10,736 nt of DNA. Source: an uncultured Collinsella sp. Lineage in GTDB: Bacteria > Actinomycetota > Coriobacteriia > Coriobacteriales > Coriobacteriaceae. The number at the start of each line of letters is the position of its first letter. Within the stretch, counting starts at the first letter, position 1. The notes beneath the pieces were generated by a model, which saw only the letters and a program-made list of their open reading frames with translations, had not been told where the DNA came from and made no database searches. The stretch lies in assembly GCA_900548495.1 (NCBI GenBank), contig URKT01000071.1:1-10736 (forward strand), written 5' to 3'. The position numbers were made by a program, and so were the translations under genes. Of the stretch, positions 1 to 6,138 are shown piece after piece.

Positions 1-64
1 CCGCCCCGCGCTCCGGCGTTGGGTCGTCGCGTGCTCGTTACTGAAAAGCTGATTAGAAGTTTGT

Positions 65-95
65 GTGCCGCCCCTTTTGGGGCGGCACGTTTTTG
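65..95 (+). terminator. Strong intrinsic terminator of an upstream gene
   Basis: A perfect 10-bp GC-rich stem (65-74 pairs with 79-88) encloses a TTTT loop and is followed directly by a run of T (90-94), the classic Rho-independent layout on the + strand. It must close a transcript that begins left of the window. Two short open frames run in from the left edge and stop at 42-44 and 50-52; either could be the C-terminal tail of that upstream gene, and the sequence does not decide between them. There is no A-run on the other side, so it is unlikely to work in the opposite direction. Confidence 0.9.
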
Positions 96-347
96 TATGG
101 GGTCCCGGTCTTCACAATTTCCGTCAAGCTTTTGGTTAGGTTTTGGTCGGTTGGCGAAAGGGCGGAAGAACAAAAGATTGCTGGCGAAAAAAGCTCAAAG
201 AAAGTGCTGGTAGGGGAGTTGTTGGGCTTTTCGACAGTTTTTTGTTAAAAGAAGCTTTTCGGCTATTGCTACGGATTGCGTTGCCGCAGTCGTGGCGATG
301 CTAGATGCTGGGCGTAAGCGTCGAATGCTCCGATTGAGGAGGCCAAC
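96..347. other. Non-coding stretch with short repeats, upstream of the small membrane protein
   Basis: No credible gene is seen here. Open frames that cross it also run through the terminator hairpin and lack ribosome binding sites. The stretch is richer in A and T than the flanks. It carries two direct copies of TGGCGAAA (152-159, 182-189) and two direct copies of GCTTTTCG (226-233, 254-261), the second motif being roughly complementary to the first. AAAAG (247-251) and CTTTT (255-259) can pair over a 3-base loop. A weak promoter-like pair, TTGTTA at 242-247 and TATTGC at 264-269 with a 16-base spacer, lies about 80 bases before the next start codon. The region probably holds the promoter and regulatory sites of the gene at 348, but no factor can be named. 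Confidence 0.5.
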
Positions 348-758
348 ATGGATCTGTTTCTTGAGACCCCGCAGCAACAAGCCGAGCGCATGTTGCGCCA
401 GCAGCAACGGCTTATGGAGATGCAAATGCAGGGGGCGGCCGTCCAGCCTCCTGCGCAAAACGCCGCACCTGCGGGCGAGGCGGCCCCAGAGGCCTATTCC
501 GTACAGCAAGATTCATATGCGCAGGAGCTTGCGTTCGACAAGCGTCGTGCGCGTCGCCGTCGCTGGGCCCAGCGCCTGCGTACGCTGGCGATGATCGTGC
601 TGATCCCGTTGGGGCTCGCGGCAATCTTCTTGGCTTCATATGCCCTCACATGCATTCTCAACGGCGCCTCGCCCAGCGAGGTGCTTGAGCACTTGGCAGC
701 TCTCGGCCAGCGCCTGGGCGATGTCGTAACAACCATCCGCGCCGGCTGGGAGAGTTAG
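348..758 (+). CDS. Small single-pass membrane protein of unknown function
   Basis: The protein has 136 residues and I do not recognise its family. The start ATG has a textbook GAGGAGG ribosome binding site at 336-342, five bases upstream. The N-terminal half (1-60) is hydrophilic and rich in Gln, Met, Ala and Pro (QQQAER, RQQQR and MEMQMQ runs), and probably forms a short helix followed by a disordered linker. A strongly basic patch (about 65-78, with six Arg close together) precedes one hydrophobic segment at about 80-103. By the positive-inside rule the N-terminal part should be cytoplasmic, with a short C-terminal tail of about 33 residues outside. There is no signal peptidase site, lipobox or catalytic motif. 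It seems to stand alone: a terminator lies upstream and 123 non-coding bases follow. Base composition matches the housekeeping genes, so it is probably native. It is a real gene judging by ribosome binding site and composition; function unknown. Confidence 0.8.
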   Translation: MDLFLETPQQQAERMLRQQQRLMEMQMQGAAVQPPAQNAAPAGEAAPEAYSVQQDSYAQELAFDKRRARRRRWAQRLRTLAMIVLIPLGLAAIFLASYALTCILNGASPSEVLEHLAALGQRLGDVVTTIRAGWES

Positions 759-848
759 CGTTTGTCGCATTAGGACTTCGAGGGTGTAGGGATTGTCGAC
801 ACGAGTAGAATCCTTGCATCCTGTGGGTCCTGTCATGCGACTGAATAG

Positions 849-869
849 TATTATTGAAGATGAATAATA
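849..869. repeat. AT-rich inverted repeat before the toxin-like gene
   Basis: TATTATT (849-855) and AATAATA (863-869) are perfect inverted copies separated by 7 bases, ending 13 bases before the start codon at 882. The centre-to-centre distance of 14 bases is longer than one helical turn. Its position just upstream of a two-gene unit that encodes an HTH protein fits an autoregulatory operator, but the sequence alone cannot show binding. The repeat also sits in the AT-rich left flank of a compositionally distinct segment. As RNA, the pairing would be weak. Confidence 0.4.
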
Positions 870-881
870 ATAGGATTTGCT

Positions 882-1412
882 ATGTATAAGCAGGATTTAG
901 AGCAGACTCTTTTGGGCATTGACGAAGAGGCGGAGCTGGAAATAGGTCCAAGAGACGATAGGCCGAGCGTTGTATTGGTGGGAGGAAGCGCCTTCATGCT
1001 AAACGATGTGACGAATCGGTCGGTTACACATGACATTGATGTGTTTGAGGCAGACAGGTGCCTCCGCGAGATCATAGCTCGATACCCCGAGGTGAACGGT
1101 ATGGCGGTGGCATATTGCAACCAGATGCCATTCAATTACGAAGATCGTTTGATTCCGTTAGATATTGGGGCGCGTTTTATCAGGTACTTTACGCCATCCT
1201 TGGAGGGCCTGGCGGTAATGAAGCTCTATGCCTGTCGTCCGAACGACATCGTCGATCTTCATAGTCAAGCATTCGTCGACCGACTTGATTGGGGGTTGCT
1301 CGAACGCCTTATATTCGACGAGGGAGAGGCGCTGGCGTCGTCGCCTTCGGAGCGGAGTTATCAAGAGATGGTCTGCGCATACAGGCAATACAAAAAGGAG
1401 GTGCTCGGTTGA
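882..1412 (+). CDS. DUF6036/AbiEii-like nucleotidyltransferase, probable toxin
   Basis: This 176-residue protein has the layout of a minimal DNA polymerase beta-type nucleotidyltransferase. A VLVGGSAF strand-loop (GGSA at 34-37) is followed by THDIDVFE (D51 and D53, the likely metal-binding pair). A later LAVMKLYACRPNDIVDL block (K114, D122, D125) resembles the third and fourth motifs of the AbiEii/MenT toxin group. The C-terminal part (about 130-176) is helical. From established knowledge, AbiEii-type enzymes transfer nucleotides to RNA or other targets and arrest growth until an antitoxin acts; the target here is unknown. The start ATG has an AGGA box at 872-875. Codons such as ATA, AGA, AGG and TTA appear in its first 31 codons, unlike its neighbours, which suggests horizontal acquisition. 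The downstream HTH gene overlaps its stop codon, so the two are translated together. A housekeeping nucleotidyltransferase is possible but less likely. Family call is fairly sure; toxin role is inferred. Confidence 0.75.
   Translation: MYKQDLEQTLLGIDEEAELEIGPRDDRPSVVLVGGSAFMLNDVTNRSVTHDIDVFEADRCLREIIARYPEVNGMAVAYCNQMPFNYEDRLIPLDIGARFIRYFTPSLEGLAVMKLYACRPNDIVDLHSQAFVDRLDWGLLERLIFDEGEALASSPSERSYQEMVCAYRQYKKEVLG
1395..1401 (+). promoter_or_regulatory. Ribosome binding site that fixes a TTG start
   Basis: AAGGAGG lies inside the last codons of the nucleotidyltransferase gene, seven bases before TTG at 1409-1411. No ATG or GTG lies in frame at a suitable distance, and the only other in-frame starts lie deep inside the upstream gene. 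The TTG overlaps the upstream stop TGA (1410-1412), so this site supports translational coupling. Confidence 0.8.
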
Positions 1413-1969
1413 ATCTGACCTTTGAGGGATTCTTAAAAGGCTATTGCCGAGAGCTATCCGGACAGCAGTCGCTCAGTTTTAGAAAGCTGGTTAAGCGGGC
1501 GACGACGGTTGCGCCGCGCGTGGCGGAGCCCCTGTTTTTGCTCGCTTTGGCGCAGGGTAAAGCCGAATACGTCCTGGGCTTATCCGAGGGCTCGTGGATG
1601 GAAGAGGGTTACCGAGGCGTTTTGTCCTTGTACGCCCAAACGGGTAGCCTGGCATCTCTATGCGTCGAGGACAAACTCCCTAACCGTTATGCCAACGTTT
1701 GGCGTGCATATAGAGCGGTGAAGGAAAAGCCAGTGGCGGACAGGAGGATCAACGCCCTGATGCGAAAAAGAACGTTGGGAGCGCTAGGGGAATCGGGCGT
1801 AACGCGCTACGGTCTCTGCCGCGATTTGAATCTGAATAAGGGAAACGTGTACGCATACCTAGCCGGTGATGACTCAAAAGTGAGCAGGGAAACGGCGCGC
1901 CGCATTATGGAATATGCGGAGGGGGGCGCCAAAGAAGGGGCCGGGCGCCCGGTACGTGTGGCGGGGTAA
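1409..1969 (+). CDS. Helix-turn-helix protein, probable antitoxin partner
   Basis: The protein has 186 residues when read from TTG 1409; a longer reading from 1289 would lie inside the upstream gene and lacks a ribosome binding site. The N-terminal 110 residues are mostly helical with no motif I recognise. Residues about 122-170 look like an XRE/Cro-type HTH: RYGLCRDLNLNKGNVYAYL (recognition region about 133-151), then KVSRETARRIMEYA, in the style of antitoxins that pair with small nucleotidyltransferases. The final stretch (about 171-186, Gly/Ala/Arg-rich) is low-complexity and encoded by very GC-rich DNA unlike the rest of the gene. The gene overlaps the nucleotidyltransferase stop by four bases (TTGA), so the two products should be made in fixed ratio. 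Likely roles are neutralising the partner and repressing the shared promoter; both are inferred. The order, enzyme first and HTH second, is the reverse of classical abiEi-abiEii. It could instead be a plain regulator. Confidence 0.7.
   Translation: MNLTFEGFLKGYCRELSGQQSLSFRKLVKRATTVAPRVAEPLFLLALAQGKAEYVLGLSEGSWMEEGYRGVLSLYAQTGSLASLCVEDKLPNRYANVWRAYRAVKEKPVADRRINALMRKRTLGALGESGVTRYGLCRDLNLNKGNVYAYLAGDDSKVSRETARRIMEYAEGGAKEGAGRPVRVAG
1924..1952 (+). repeat. GC-rich hairpin and perfect palindrome inside the 3' end of the HTH gene
   Basis: GGGCGCC (1924-1930) can pair with GGCGCCC (1944-1950), and CCGGGCGCCCGG at 1941-1952 is a perfect 12-base palindrome. Both lie within the last codons of the HTH gene. 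No T-run follows closely (the nearest, TTTT, is at 1982-1985), so it is not a normal intrinsic terminator. It may slow or protect the transcript end, or mark the junction between inserted and native DNA. Confidence 0.5.
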
Positions 1970-2020
1970 GATTGATTGCGGTTTTGATTGATGATCGATT
2001 GGGTTTGTTGGGCGGAGACT

Positions 2021-3376
2021 ATGTCTGCTATTGATATCGTGCTTGTTGTGATCGCCTTGGTGGCGGTGGGGGTTGCTGTGGCTTGTGCCCTGCAGCTCAA
2101 GGGTCTTCGCGCCGAGCTGCGGGAGCGCGGCGATAGCGGGGCAGAGATGCTGGCTGCGCTCGAGCAGGCCAACAACGCACTCGACACCCTCAACGTCGCG
2201 TTGGCAGAAACCCGCCGCACGGCAAATGCCATCGCACAGCAGCAGACGACCGATGCGGCCGTAGAGCAGCAGCGCTACCTGACCATCGCGCGTGAGTTCT
2301 CGCAGGCTGGCGATCGTATGGATGACCTGCGCCGCGAGACGGCTCAACAGCTTGGCGCCAACCGCGAGGGCATCGAGCACCGCCTGGACAAGGTACGCGA
2401 GACGGTCGATGCCCAGCTGGGCGCCATCCGCAAGGACAACAACGTGCAGCTCGATCAGATGCGCGCGACGGTGGACGAGAAACTCTCCCGCACGCTCAAC
2501 GATCGCCTGTCTGCATCGTTTAAGCAGGTGAGCGACCAGCTCGAGGCTGTGTACAAGGGTTTGGGCGATATGCAGTCCATTGCCACCGGCGTGGGCGACC
2601 TCAAGCGCGTGCTGGGCAATGTAAAAGCGCGCGGCATTTTGGGCGAGGTACAGCTGGGTGCAATCCTGGCGGACATTCTTACGCCCGACCAGTATCTGGA
2701 AAATGTCGCCACCAAGCCCGGCGCCTCGGAGCGCGTTGAGTTTGCCGTCAAGCTGCCGGTGGACGAGGGCGATCCCGTGCTGCTGCCGATCGACTCCAAA
2801 TTCCCGGGCGACGCGTACGAGCACCTGCTCGACGCCCAGGAGTCGGGTGACGCTGAGGCTGTTGCCGCTGCACGCAAGACGCTCGACGCCATGGTGAAGC
2901 GCGAGGCCAAGGACATCTGCGAAAAGTACCTGAGCGTGCCCGCGACCACCAACTTTGGCATTATGTTCGTGCCGTTTGAGGGTCTGTACGCCGAGGTCGT
3001 CAGTCGCCCCGGGCTTATCGAGACCCTGGGCCGCGACTATCACGTCAACGTTGCCGGCCCCAGCACCATGGCGGCCATCCTCAACAGCCTGCAGATGAGC
3101 TACCAGACGTTTAAGTTGCAAAAACGCACCGATGACGTGCTGTGTGTGCTCTCTGCCGTCAAGGCCGAGCTGCCACGCTATCAGGCGGCGCTGCGCCGCG
3201 CCCAACAGCAGATCGAGACCGCAGGAAAGACGGTCGAGGGCATCATCACCACGCGCACCAACGTCATGGAGCGCAAGCTCAAGGACATCGACGCGCTGGA
3301 AGACGCGCGGGAGGCCGACGCGATTTTGGGCTTGGAGTCCGCAGGCCTGCTCACAGACCAAAAAGACGAGGACTAG
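2021..3376 (+). CDS. rmuC: DNA recombination protein RmuC
   Basis: The protein has 451 residues, within the usual family range. A membrane anchor (about 4-24) is followed by a long coiled coil (about 25-180) full of Gln, Arg and Glu. The conserved RmuC core then runs from about 185 to 420, with VKARGILGEVQLGAIL (201-216), PIDSKFP (256-262), IMFVPFEGLYAE (314-325) and GPST (346-349). RmuC was found in E. coli as a factor limiting inversions at short inverted repeats; the core resembles nuclease folds of the PD-(D/E)XK type, though the activity is not firmly established. ATG 2021 is chosen because GGCGGAG lies just before it (2011-2017) and the anchor then begins at the N-terminus, as in homologues. 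In-frame TTG 1988 and ATG 1991 would add 10-11 residues without a good ribosome binding site. It is followed by its own terminator and is probably transcribed alone. Confidence 0.93.
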   Translation: MSAIDIVLVVIALVAVGVAVACALQLKGLRAELRERGDSGAEMLAALEQANNALDTLNVALAETRRTANAIAQQQTTDAAVEQQRYLTIAREFSQAGDRMDDLRRETAQQLGANREGIEHRLDKVRETVDAQLGAIRKDNNVQLDQMRATVDEKLSRTLNDRLSASFKQVSDQLEAVYKGLGDMQSIATGVGDLKRVLGNVKARGILGEVQLGAILADILTPDQYLENVATKPGASERVEFAVKLPVDEGDPVLLPIDSKFPGDAYEHLLDAQESGDAEAVAAARKTLDAMVKREAKDICEKYLSVPATTNFGIMFVPFEGLYAEVVSRPGLIETLGRDYHVNVAGPSTMAAILNSLQMSYQTFKLQKRTDDVLCVLSAVKAELPRYQAALRRAQQQIETAGKTVEGIITTRTNVMERKLKDIDALEDAREADAILGLESAGLLTDQKDED

Positions 3377-3386
3377 CTGCATCTGA

Positions 3387-3427
3387 CGGTGGGGCGCCGG
3401 CGTAAGCGCGGGTGCCCCACTGCTTTT
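3387..3427 (+). terminator. Intrinsic terminator after rmuC
   Basis: A long GC-rich stem (3389-3402 with 3407-3420, one G-U pair and one G-G mismatch) closes a TAAG loop and is followed by TTTT at 3424-3427. It begins 11 bases after the rmuC stop, on the + strand. Confidence 0.8.
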
Positions 3428-3437
3428 CGCATCGTGC

Positions 3438-3468
3438 TTGCCTGAAGTGCGCTTTAGTGTGCAACAAT
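3438..3468 (+). promoter_or_regulatory. Candidate promoter of the ABC exporter gene
   Basis: TTGCCT (3438-3443) and AACAAT (3463-3468) are separated by 19 bases, and TGTG sits just before the -10 box, resembling an extended -10. The pair lies between the rmuC terminator and the start at 3503, where a promoter is expected. The spacing is long and the match is imperfect. Confidence 0.35.
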
Positions 3469-3492
3469 GGCGTCTCGCCCTATCAGACGCGA

Positions 3493-3499
3493 AAGGAAG
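3493..3499 (+). promoter_or_regulatory. Ribosome binding site that fixes the ABC exporter start
   Basis: AAGGAAG lies three bases before ATG 3503 (core AAGGA with a five-base gap). The in-frame ATG at 3467 has no such site and falls within the candidate -10 box, so 3503 is preferred. Confidence 0.7.
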
Positions 3500-3502
3500 C
3501 CC

Positions 3503-5305
3503 ATGTCTCAGAGAAGCACCAGTCCGCTCAAACGCTCCACCGTGCGTCGCACGCTACAGCGTTTTTGGGACGTCACGCGCACGCAGCCGCTGATCGTCTT
3601 TCTTTCGGTGTTCTCGTCGGCGGGCTACATCTTTTTGCTCACGTTTGCCAACACCTACGTGATGGCCCTTATCGTCGACCGCGTCCAAGCGGGTCCCGTG
3701 GCGGGCGATCAAGTATTCGAGGTCTTTGGTCCCTACATTCTGGCGCTCGTGCTCGTTAACCTAGTGGGCCAAATCCTCTCCAAGTTGCAGGACTACACCG
3801 TCTACAAGCTCGAGATTGCGGGCAACTATCACCTGGCACGCCTGTGCTTCGACACGCTCTCCAATCAATCCATGACATTCCACACCAGCCGCTTTGGCGG
3901 ATCGCTCGTGAGCCAAACGAGCCGTTTTATGAGCGGCTACACGGGTCTGGTGGACGTGACGGTGTATTCGCTCATTCCCACCATCACCTCGGTTGTCTGC
4001 ACGGTAGCGGCGCTCGCTCCGGTGGTGCCGACGTTTACCGTGATCCTGGTGGGCATTATGGTCGTCTACATCGGGTTTGTCTGGCTTATGTATAAGCGCA
4101 TCATGCCGCTTTCGGCCGCGACGTCCGCCGCGCAGAACAAGCTGTCGGGCGTGCTGTCCGACGCGGTCACGAATATCCTGGCCGTTAAGACCTGTGGGCG
4201 CGAGGACTTTGAGCGCGACCTGTTCGATACCGCCGACCGCGCCGCGCGCGATGCCGAAACGGTTTCGATGCACGCCATGATGCAGCGCAACTTTACGACC
4301 TCGGGCCTTATCGTCATCACCATGGCCGTGGTGAGCGTGTTCGTCGCGGGCGGCAACGCGTGGTTTGGCATCTCTGCCGGCGCGCTCGTCATGATCTTTA
4401 CCTATACGTACAACCTCACCATGCGTCTGAACTACGTAAGCTCCATGATGCAGCGCATTAACCGCGCGCTGGGCGATGCGGCCGAGATGACGCGCGTGCT
4501 GGACGAGCCACGTCTGGTGGCAGACGACGCGAATGCCCCCGAGCTCAAGGTGCGCGAGGGCGCGATTGATTTTGAGCACTTGAGCTTTGCATACCGTGAC
4601 GCCGCGGCGGGCGAGAGCGTGTTCAACGACCTGACGCTCCATGTGGCGGCAGGCCAGCGCGTGGGTCTGGTGGGCAAATCGGGCTCGGGCAAGACGACAC
4701 TCACCAAGCTGCTGCTGCGCCTGGACGACGTTCAGGGCGGCCGCGTGCTCGTGGGCGGCCAGGACGTCTCTCGCTGCACGCAGCAGAGCCTGCGCCGCCA
4801 GGTTGCCTACGTGCCGCAGGAGGCGCTGCTGTTCCATCGCTCCATTCGCGAGAATATCGCCTACGGCCGCCCCGACGCCACCGACGAGCAGATCCGCGAG
4901 GCGGCTCGCTTGGCAAATGCCCTGGAGTTTATCGACCGTCTGCCCCGTGGCTTTGACACCATGGTGGGCGAGCGCGGCGTTAAGCTTTCGGGTGGCCAAC
5001 GCCAGCGCGTGGCCATCGCCCGCGCTATCCTGACCGACGCGCCGATCCTGGTGCTCGACGAGGCGACGTCTGCCCTGGACAGTGAGTCCGAGGCGCTGGT
5101 GCAGGAGGCGCTCGAGAACCTGATGCGCGGTCGCACCTCCATTGTGGTGGCACATCGCCTGTCCACCGTGGCGGCGCTCGACCGCATCGTGGTGCTGGCG
5201 GAAGGCGGGATTGTCGAGGACGGTACGCATGCGCAGCTTGTCGAGGCGGGCGGCGAGTACGCAAGCCTGTGGGGCCGCCAGACCGGCGCATTTTTGGAGG
5301 CGTAA
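3503..5305 (+). CDS. ABC exporter half-transporter (fused permease and ATPase)
   Basis: This 600-residue protein joins a membrane domain and an ATPase domain, as in type I (ABCB-like) exporters that work as dimers in the cytoplasmic membrane. Residues about 30-310 hold six hydrophobic segments (about 30-58, 75-95, 155-172, 176-198, 265-284 and 287-305), with the usual coupling-helix region between. The ATPase (about 350-595) has Walker A GKSGSGKTT (391-399), Q-loop Q439, signature LSGGQ (495-499), Walker B ILVLDE (515-520), D-loop SALD (523-526) and switch H551. All catalytic residues are intact, so it should hydrolyse ATP. The substrate cannot be told from sequence: lipids, peptides, drugs and siderophores are all handled by this class. 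No partner half-transporter lies beside it, so it may form a homodimer. It has a candidate promoter upstream and no clear terminator downstream; nth starts 64 bases later and may receive read-through. Confidence 0.93.
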   Translation: MSQRSTSPLKRSTVRRTLQRFWDVTRTQPLIVFLSVFSSAGYIFLLTFANTYVMALIVDRVQAGPVAGDQVFEVFGPYILALVLVNLVGQILSKLQDYTVYKLEIAGNYHLARLCFDTLSNQSMTFHTSRFGGSLVSQTSRFMSGYTGLVDVTVYSLIPTITSVVCTVAALAPVVPTFTVILVGIMVVYIGFVWLMYKRIMPLSAATSAAQNKLSGVLSDAVTNILAVKTCGREDFERDLFDTADRAARDAETVSMHAMMQRNFTTSGLIVITMAVVSVFVAGGNAWFGISAGALVMIFTYTYNLTMRLNYVSSMMQRINRALGDAAEMTRVLDEPRLVADDANAPELKVREGAIDFEHLSFAYRDAAAGESVFNDLTLHVAAGQRVGLVGKSGSGKTTLTKLLLRLDDVQGGRVLVGGQDVSRCTQQSLRRQVAYVPQEALLFHRSIRENIAYGRPDATDEQIREAARLANALEFIDRLPRGFDTMVGERGVKLSGGQRQRVAIARAILTDAPILVLDEATSALDSESEALVQEALENLMRGRTSIVVAHRLSTVAALDRIVVLAEGGIVEDGTHAQLVEAGGEYASLWGRQTGAFLEA

Positions 5306-5320
5306 AGACCCCATACGTGG

Positions 5321-5326
5321 GACAAT
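5321..5326 (+). promoter_or_regulatory. Possible -10 box of nth
   Basis: GACAAT preceded by GTG lies 43 bases before the nth start, similar in wording and position to the box before the ABC exporter. No good -35 hexamer stands at the right distance, so this is only suggestive. Confidence 0.2.
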
Positions 5327-5357
5327 CGTGCCCATAAGTTTGTTATGCCGCTGAGCC

Positions 5358-5363
5358 GAGGAG
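5358..5363 (+). promoter_or_regulatory. Ribosome binding site that fixes the nth start
   Basis: GAGGAG lies five bases before ATG 5369. The in-frame ATG at 5345 has no upstream purine-rich box and would add eight residues not expected in the family. Confidence 0.75.
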
Positions 5364-5368
5364 TCGTT

Positions 5369-6034
5369 ATGCCACGCGAGACCAATGCCGCCAAACGCGA
5401 GCGCGCCGTTGAGGTGTGCGAGCGCCTCAACCGTCGCTATGGCCCGGTCGAGTGCTTTTTGGACCACGAGAATCCCTTCCGCCTGCTGATCGCGGTGTTG
5501 CTCTCGGCGCAAACGACCGACGCGCAGGTCAACAAGGTGACGCCGAAGCTGTTTGCCCAGTGGCCCACGCCCGAGGCCATGGCCGGGGCGAGCGTGGCTG
5601 ACGTGGCAGACACCATCAAGTCACTCGGCTTCTACAAGAGCAAAGCCAAACATGCCGTCGAGGCCGCGCAGATGATCGTCGCCGACTATGGCGGCGAGGT
5701 GCCGGCCGACATGAAGGAACTCGTGAAGCTGCCGGGCGTGGGACGCAAGACGGCGAACATCGTGCTCAACGTGGGGTATGGCATCGTGGAGGGCATTGCG
5801 GTGGACACGCACGTCAACCGCATTGCGCACCGCCTGATGCTGAGTCCCAAGACGCATGCCAAGGAGCCGCTCAAGACCGAGCAGGATCTGCTCAAGATTT
5901 TGCCGCACGAGTATTGGGAGTCGGTTAACCATCAGTGGATCACCTTCGGTCGCGAGATCTGCGACGCCCGCAAACCCAAGTGTGACGAGTGTCCGCTGGC
6001 AGATTTGTGCCCCAGCGTGCGCGTAGCGGGGTAG
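5369..6034 (+). CDS. nth: Endonuclease III (DNA glycosylase/AP lyase)
   Basis: The enzyme removes oxidised pyrimidines (such as thymine glycol) from DNA and nicks the abasic site, starting base excision repair in the cytoplasm. At 221 residues it is near the usual length (E. coli Nth has 211). The helix-hairpin-helix LPGVGRKTA (121-129) carries the catalytic lysine K127, and VDTHV (145-149) carries the catalytic aspartate D146. Four cysteines, C198, C205, C208 and C214, show the C-X6-C-X2-C-X5-C spacing of the [4Fe-4S] cluster. The LLSAQTTD motif (44-51) near the N-terminus is typical of Nth rather than MutY, and no MutY-type C-terminal domain is present. All key residues are intact. It lies between an ABC exporter and mfd; a weak terminator follows, so it may be transcribed with the exporter but probably not with mfd. 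Confidence 0.97.
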   Translation: MPRETNAAKRERAVEVCERLNRRYGPVECFLDHENPFRLLIAVLLSAQTTDAQVNKVTPKLFAQWPTPEAMAGASVADVADTIKSLGFYKSKAKHAVEAAQMIVADYGGEVPADMKELVKLPGVGRKTANIVLNVGYGIVEGIAVDTHVNRIAHRLMLSPKTHAKEPLKTEQDLLKILPHEYWESVNHQWITFGREICDARKPKCDECPLADLCPSVRVAG

Positions 6035-6039
6035 GGCGG

Positions 6040-6064
6040 AACGCATCTTCGTCTGGCGTTTTTT
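6040..6064 (+). terminator. Weak intrinsic terminator after nth
   Basis: AACGC (6040-6044) can pair with GCGTT (6056-6060), giving a 5-bp stem with an 11-base loop, and six T (6059-6064) overlap its 3' side. The U-tract is good but the stem is short, so efficiency is uncertain. It begins six bases after the nth stop. Confidence 0.4.
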
Positions 6065-6082
6065 GCGGGGCTGGGTTTGCCC

Positions 6083-6113
6083 TTGAGCCGGAGTCCTCTC
6101 CATGCGCTACCAT
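6083..6113 (+). promoter_or_regulatory. Candidate promoter of mfd
   Basis: TTGAGC (6083-6088) and TACCAT (6108-6113) are separated by 19 bases. The position, after the nth terminator and about 80 bases before the mfd start, fits a separate mfd promoter with a leader of roughly 70 bases. The hexamers are imperfect. Confidence 0.3.
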
Positions 6114-6138
6114 GACAGACAATGTATTTGACGTACGA

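Noticed and set aside
19..248. Small + strand open frames across the first 250 bases
   Set aside because: They run through the terminator hairpin and T-run and have no ribosome binding site.
790..813. GGATT/AATCC inverted repeat with a TGTCGACA palindrome after the membrane protein gene
   Set aside because: The stem is only five pairs with a 14-base loop and no T-run, so it is not a terminator. The 8-base palindrome alone is not significant.
1874..3382. Long - strand open frame opposite rmuC
   Set aside because: It is a codon-bias shadow that crosses the end of one gene, a gap and all of rmuC, with no sign of a real protein.
5310..5321. CCCA-TACG-TGGG mini-hairpin after the ABC exporter
   Set aside because: It has only four pairs and no T-run; too weak to call a terminator.
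3761..5512. Long - strand open frame opposite the ABC exporter
   Set aside because: It is a shadow of a gene with all ABC motifs; the product is Arg/His-rich with no motif.
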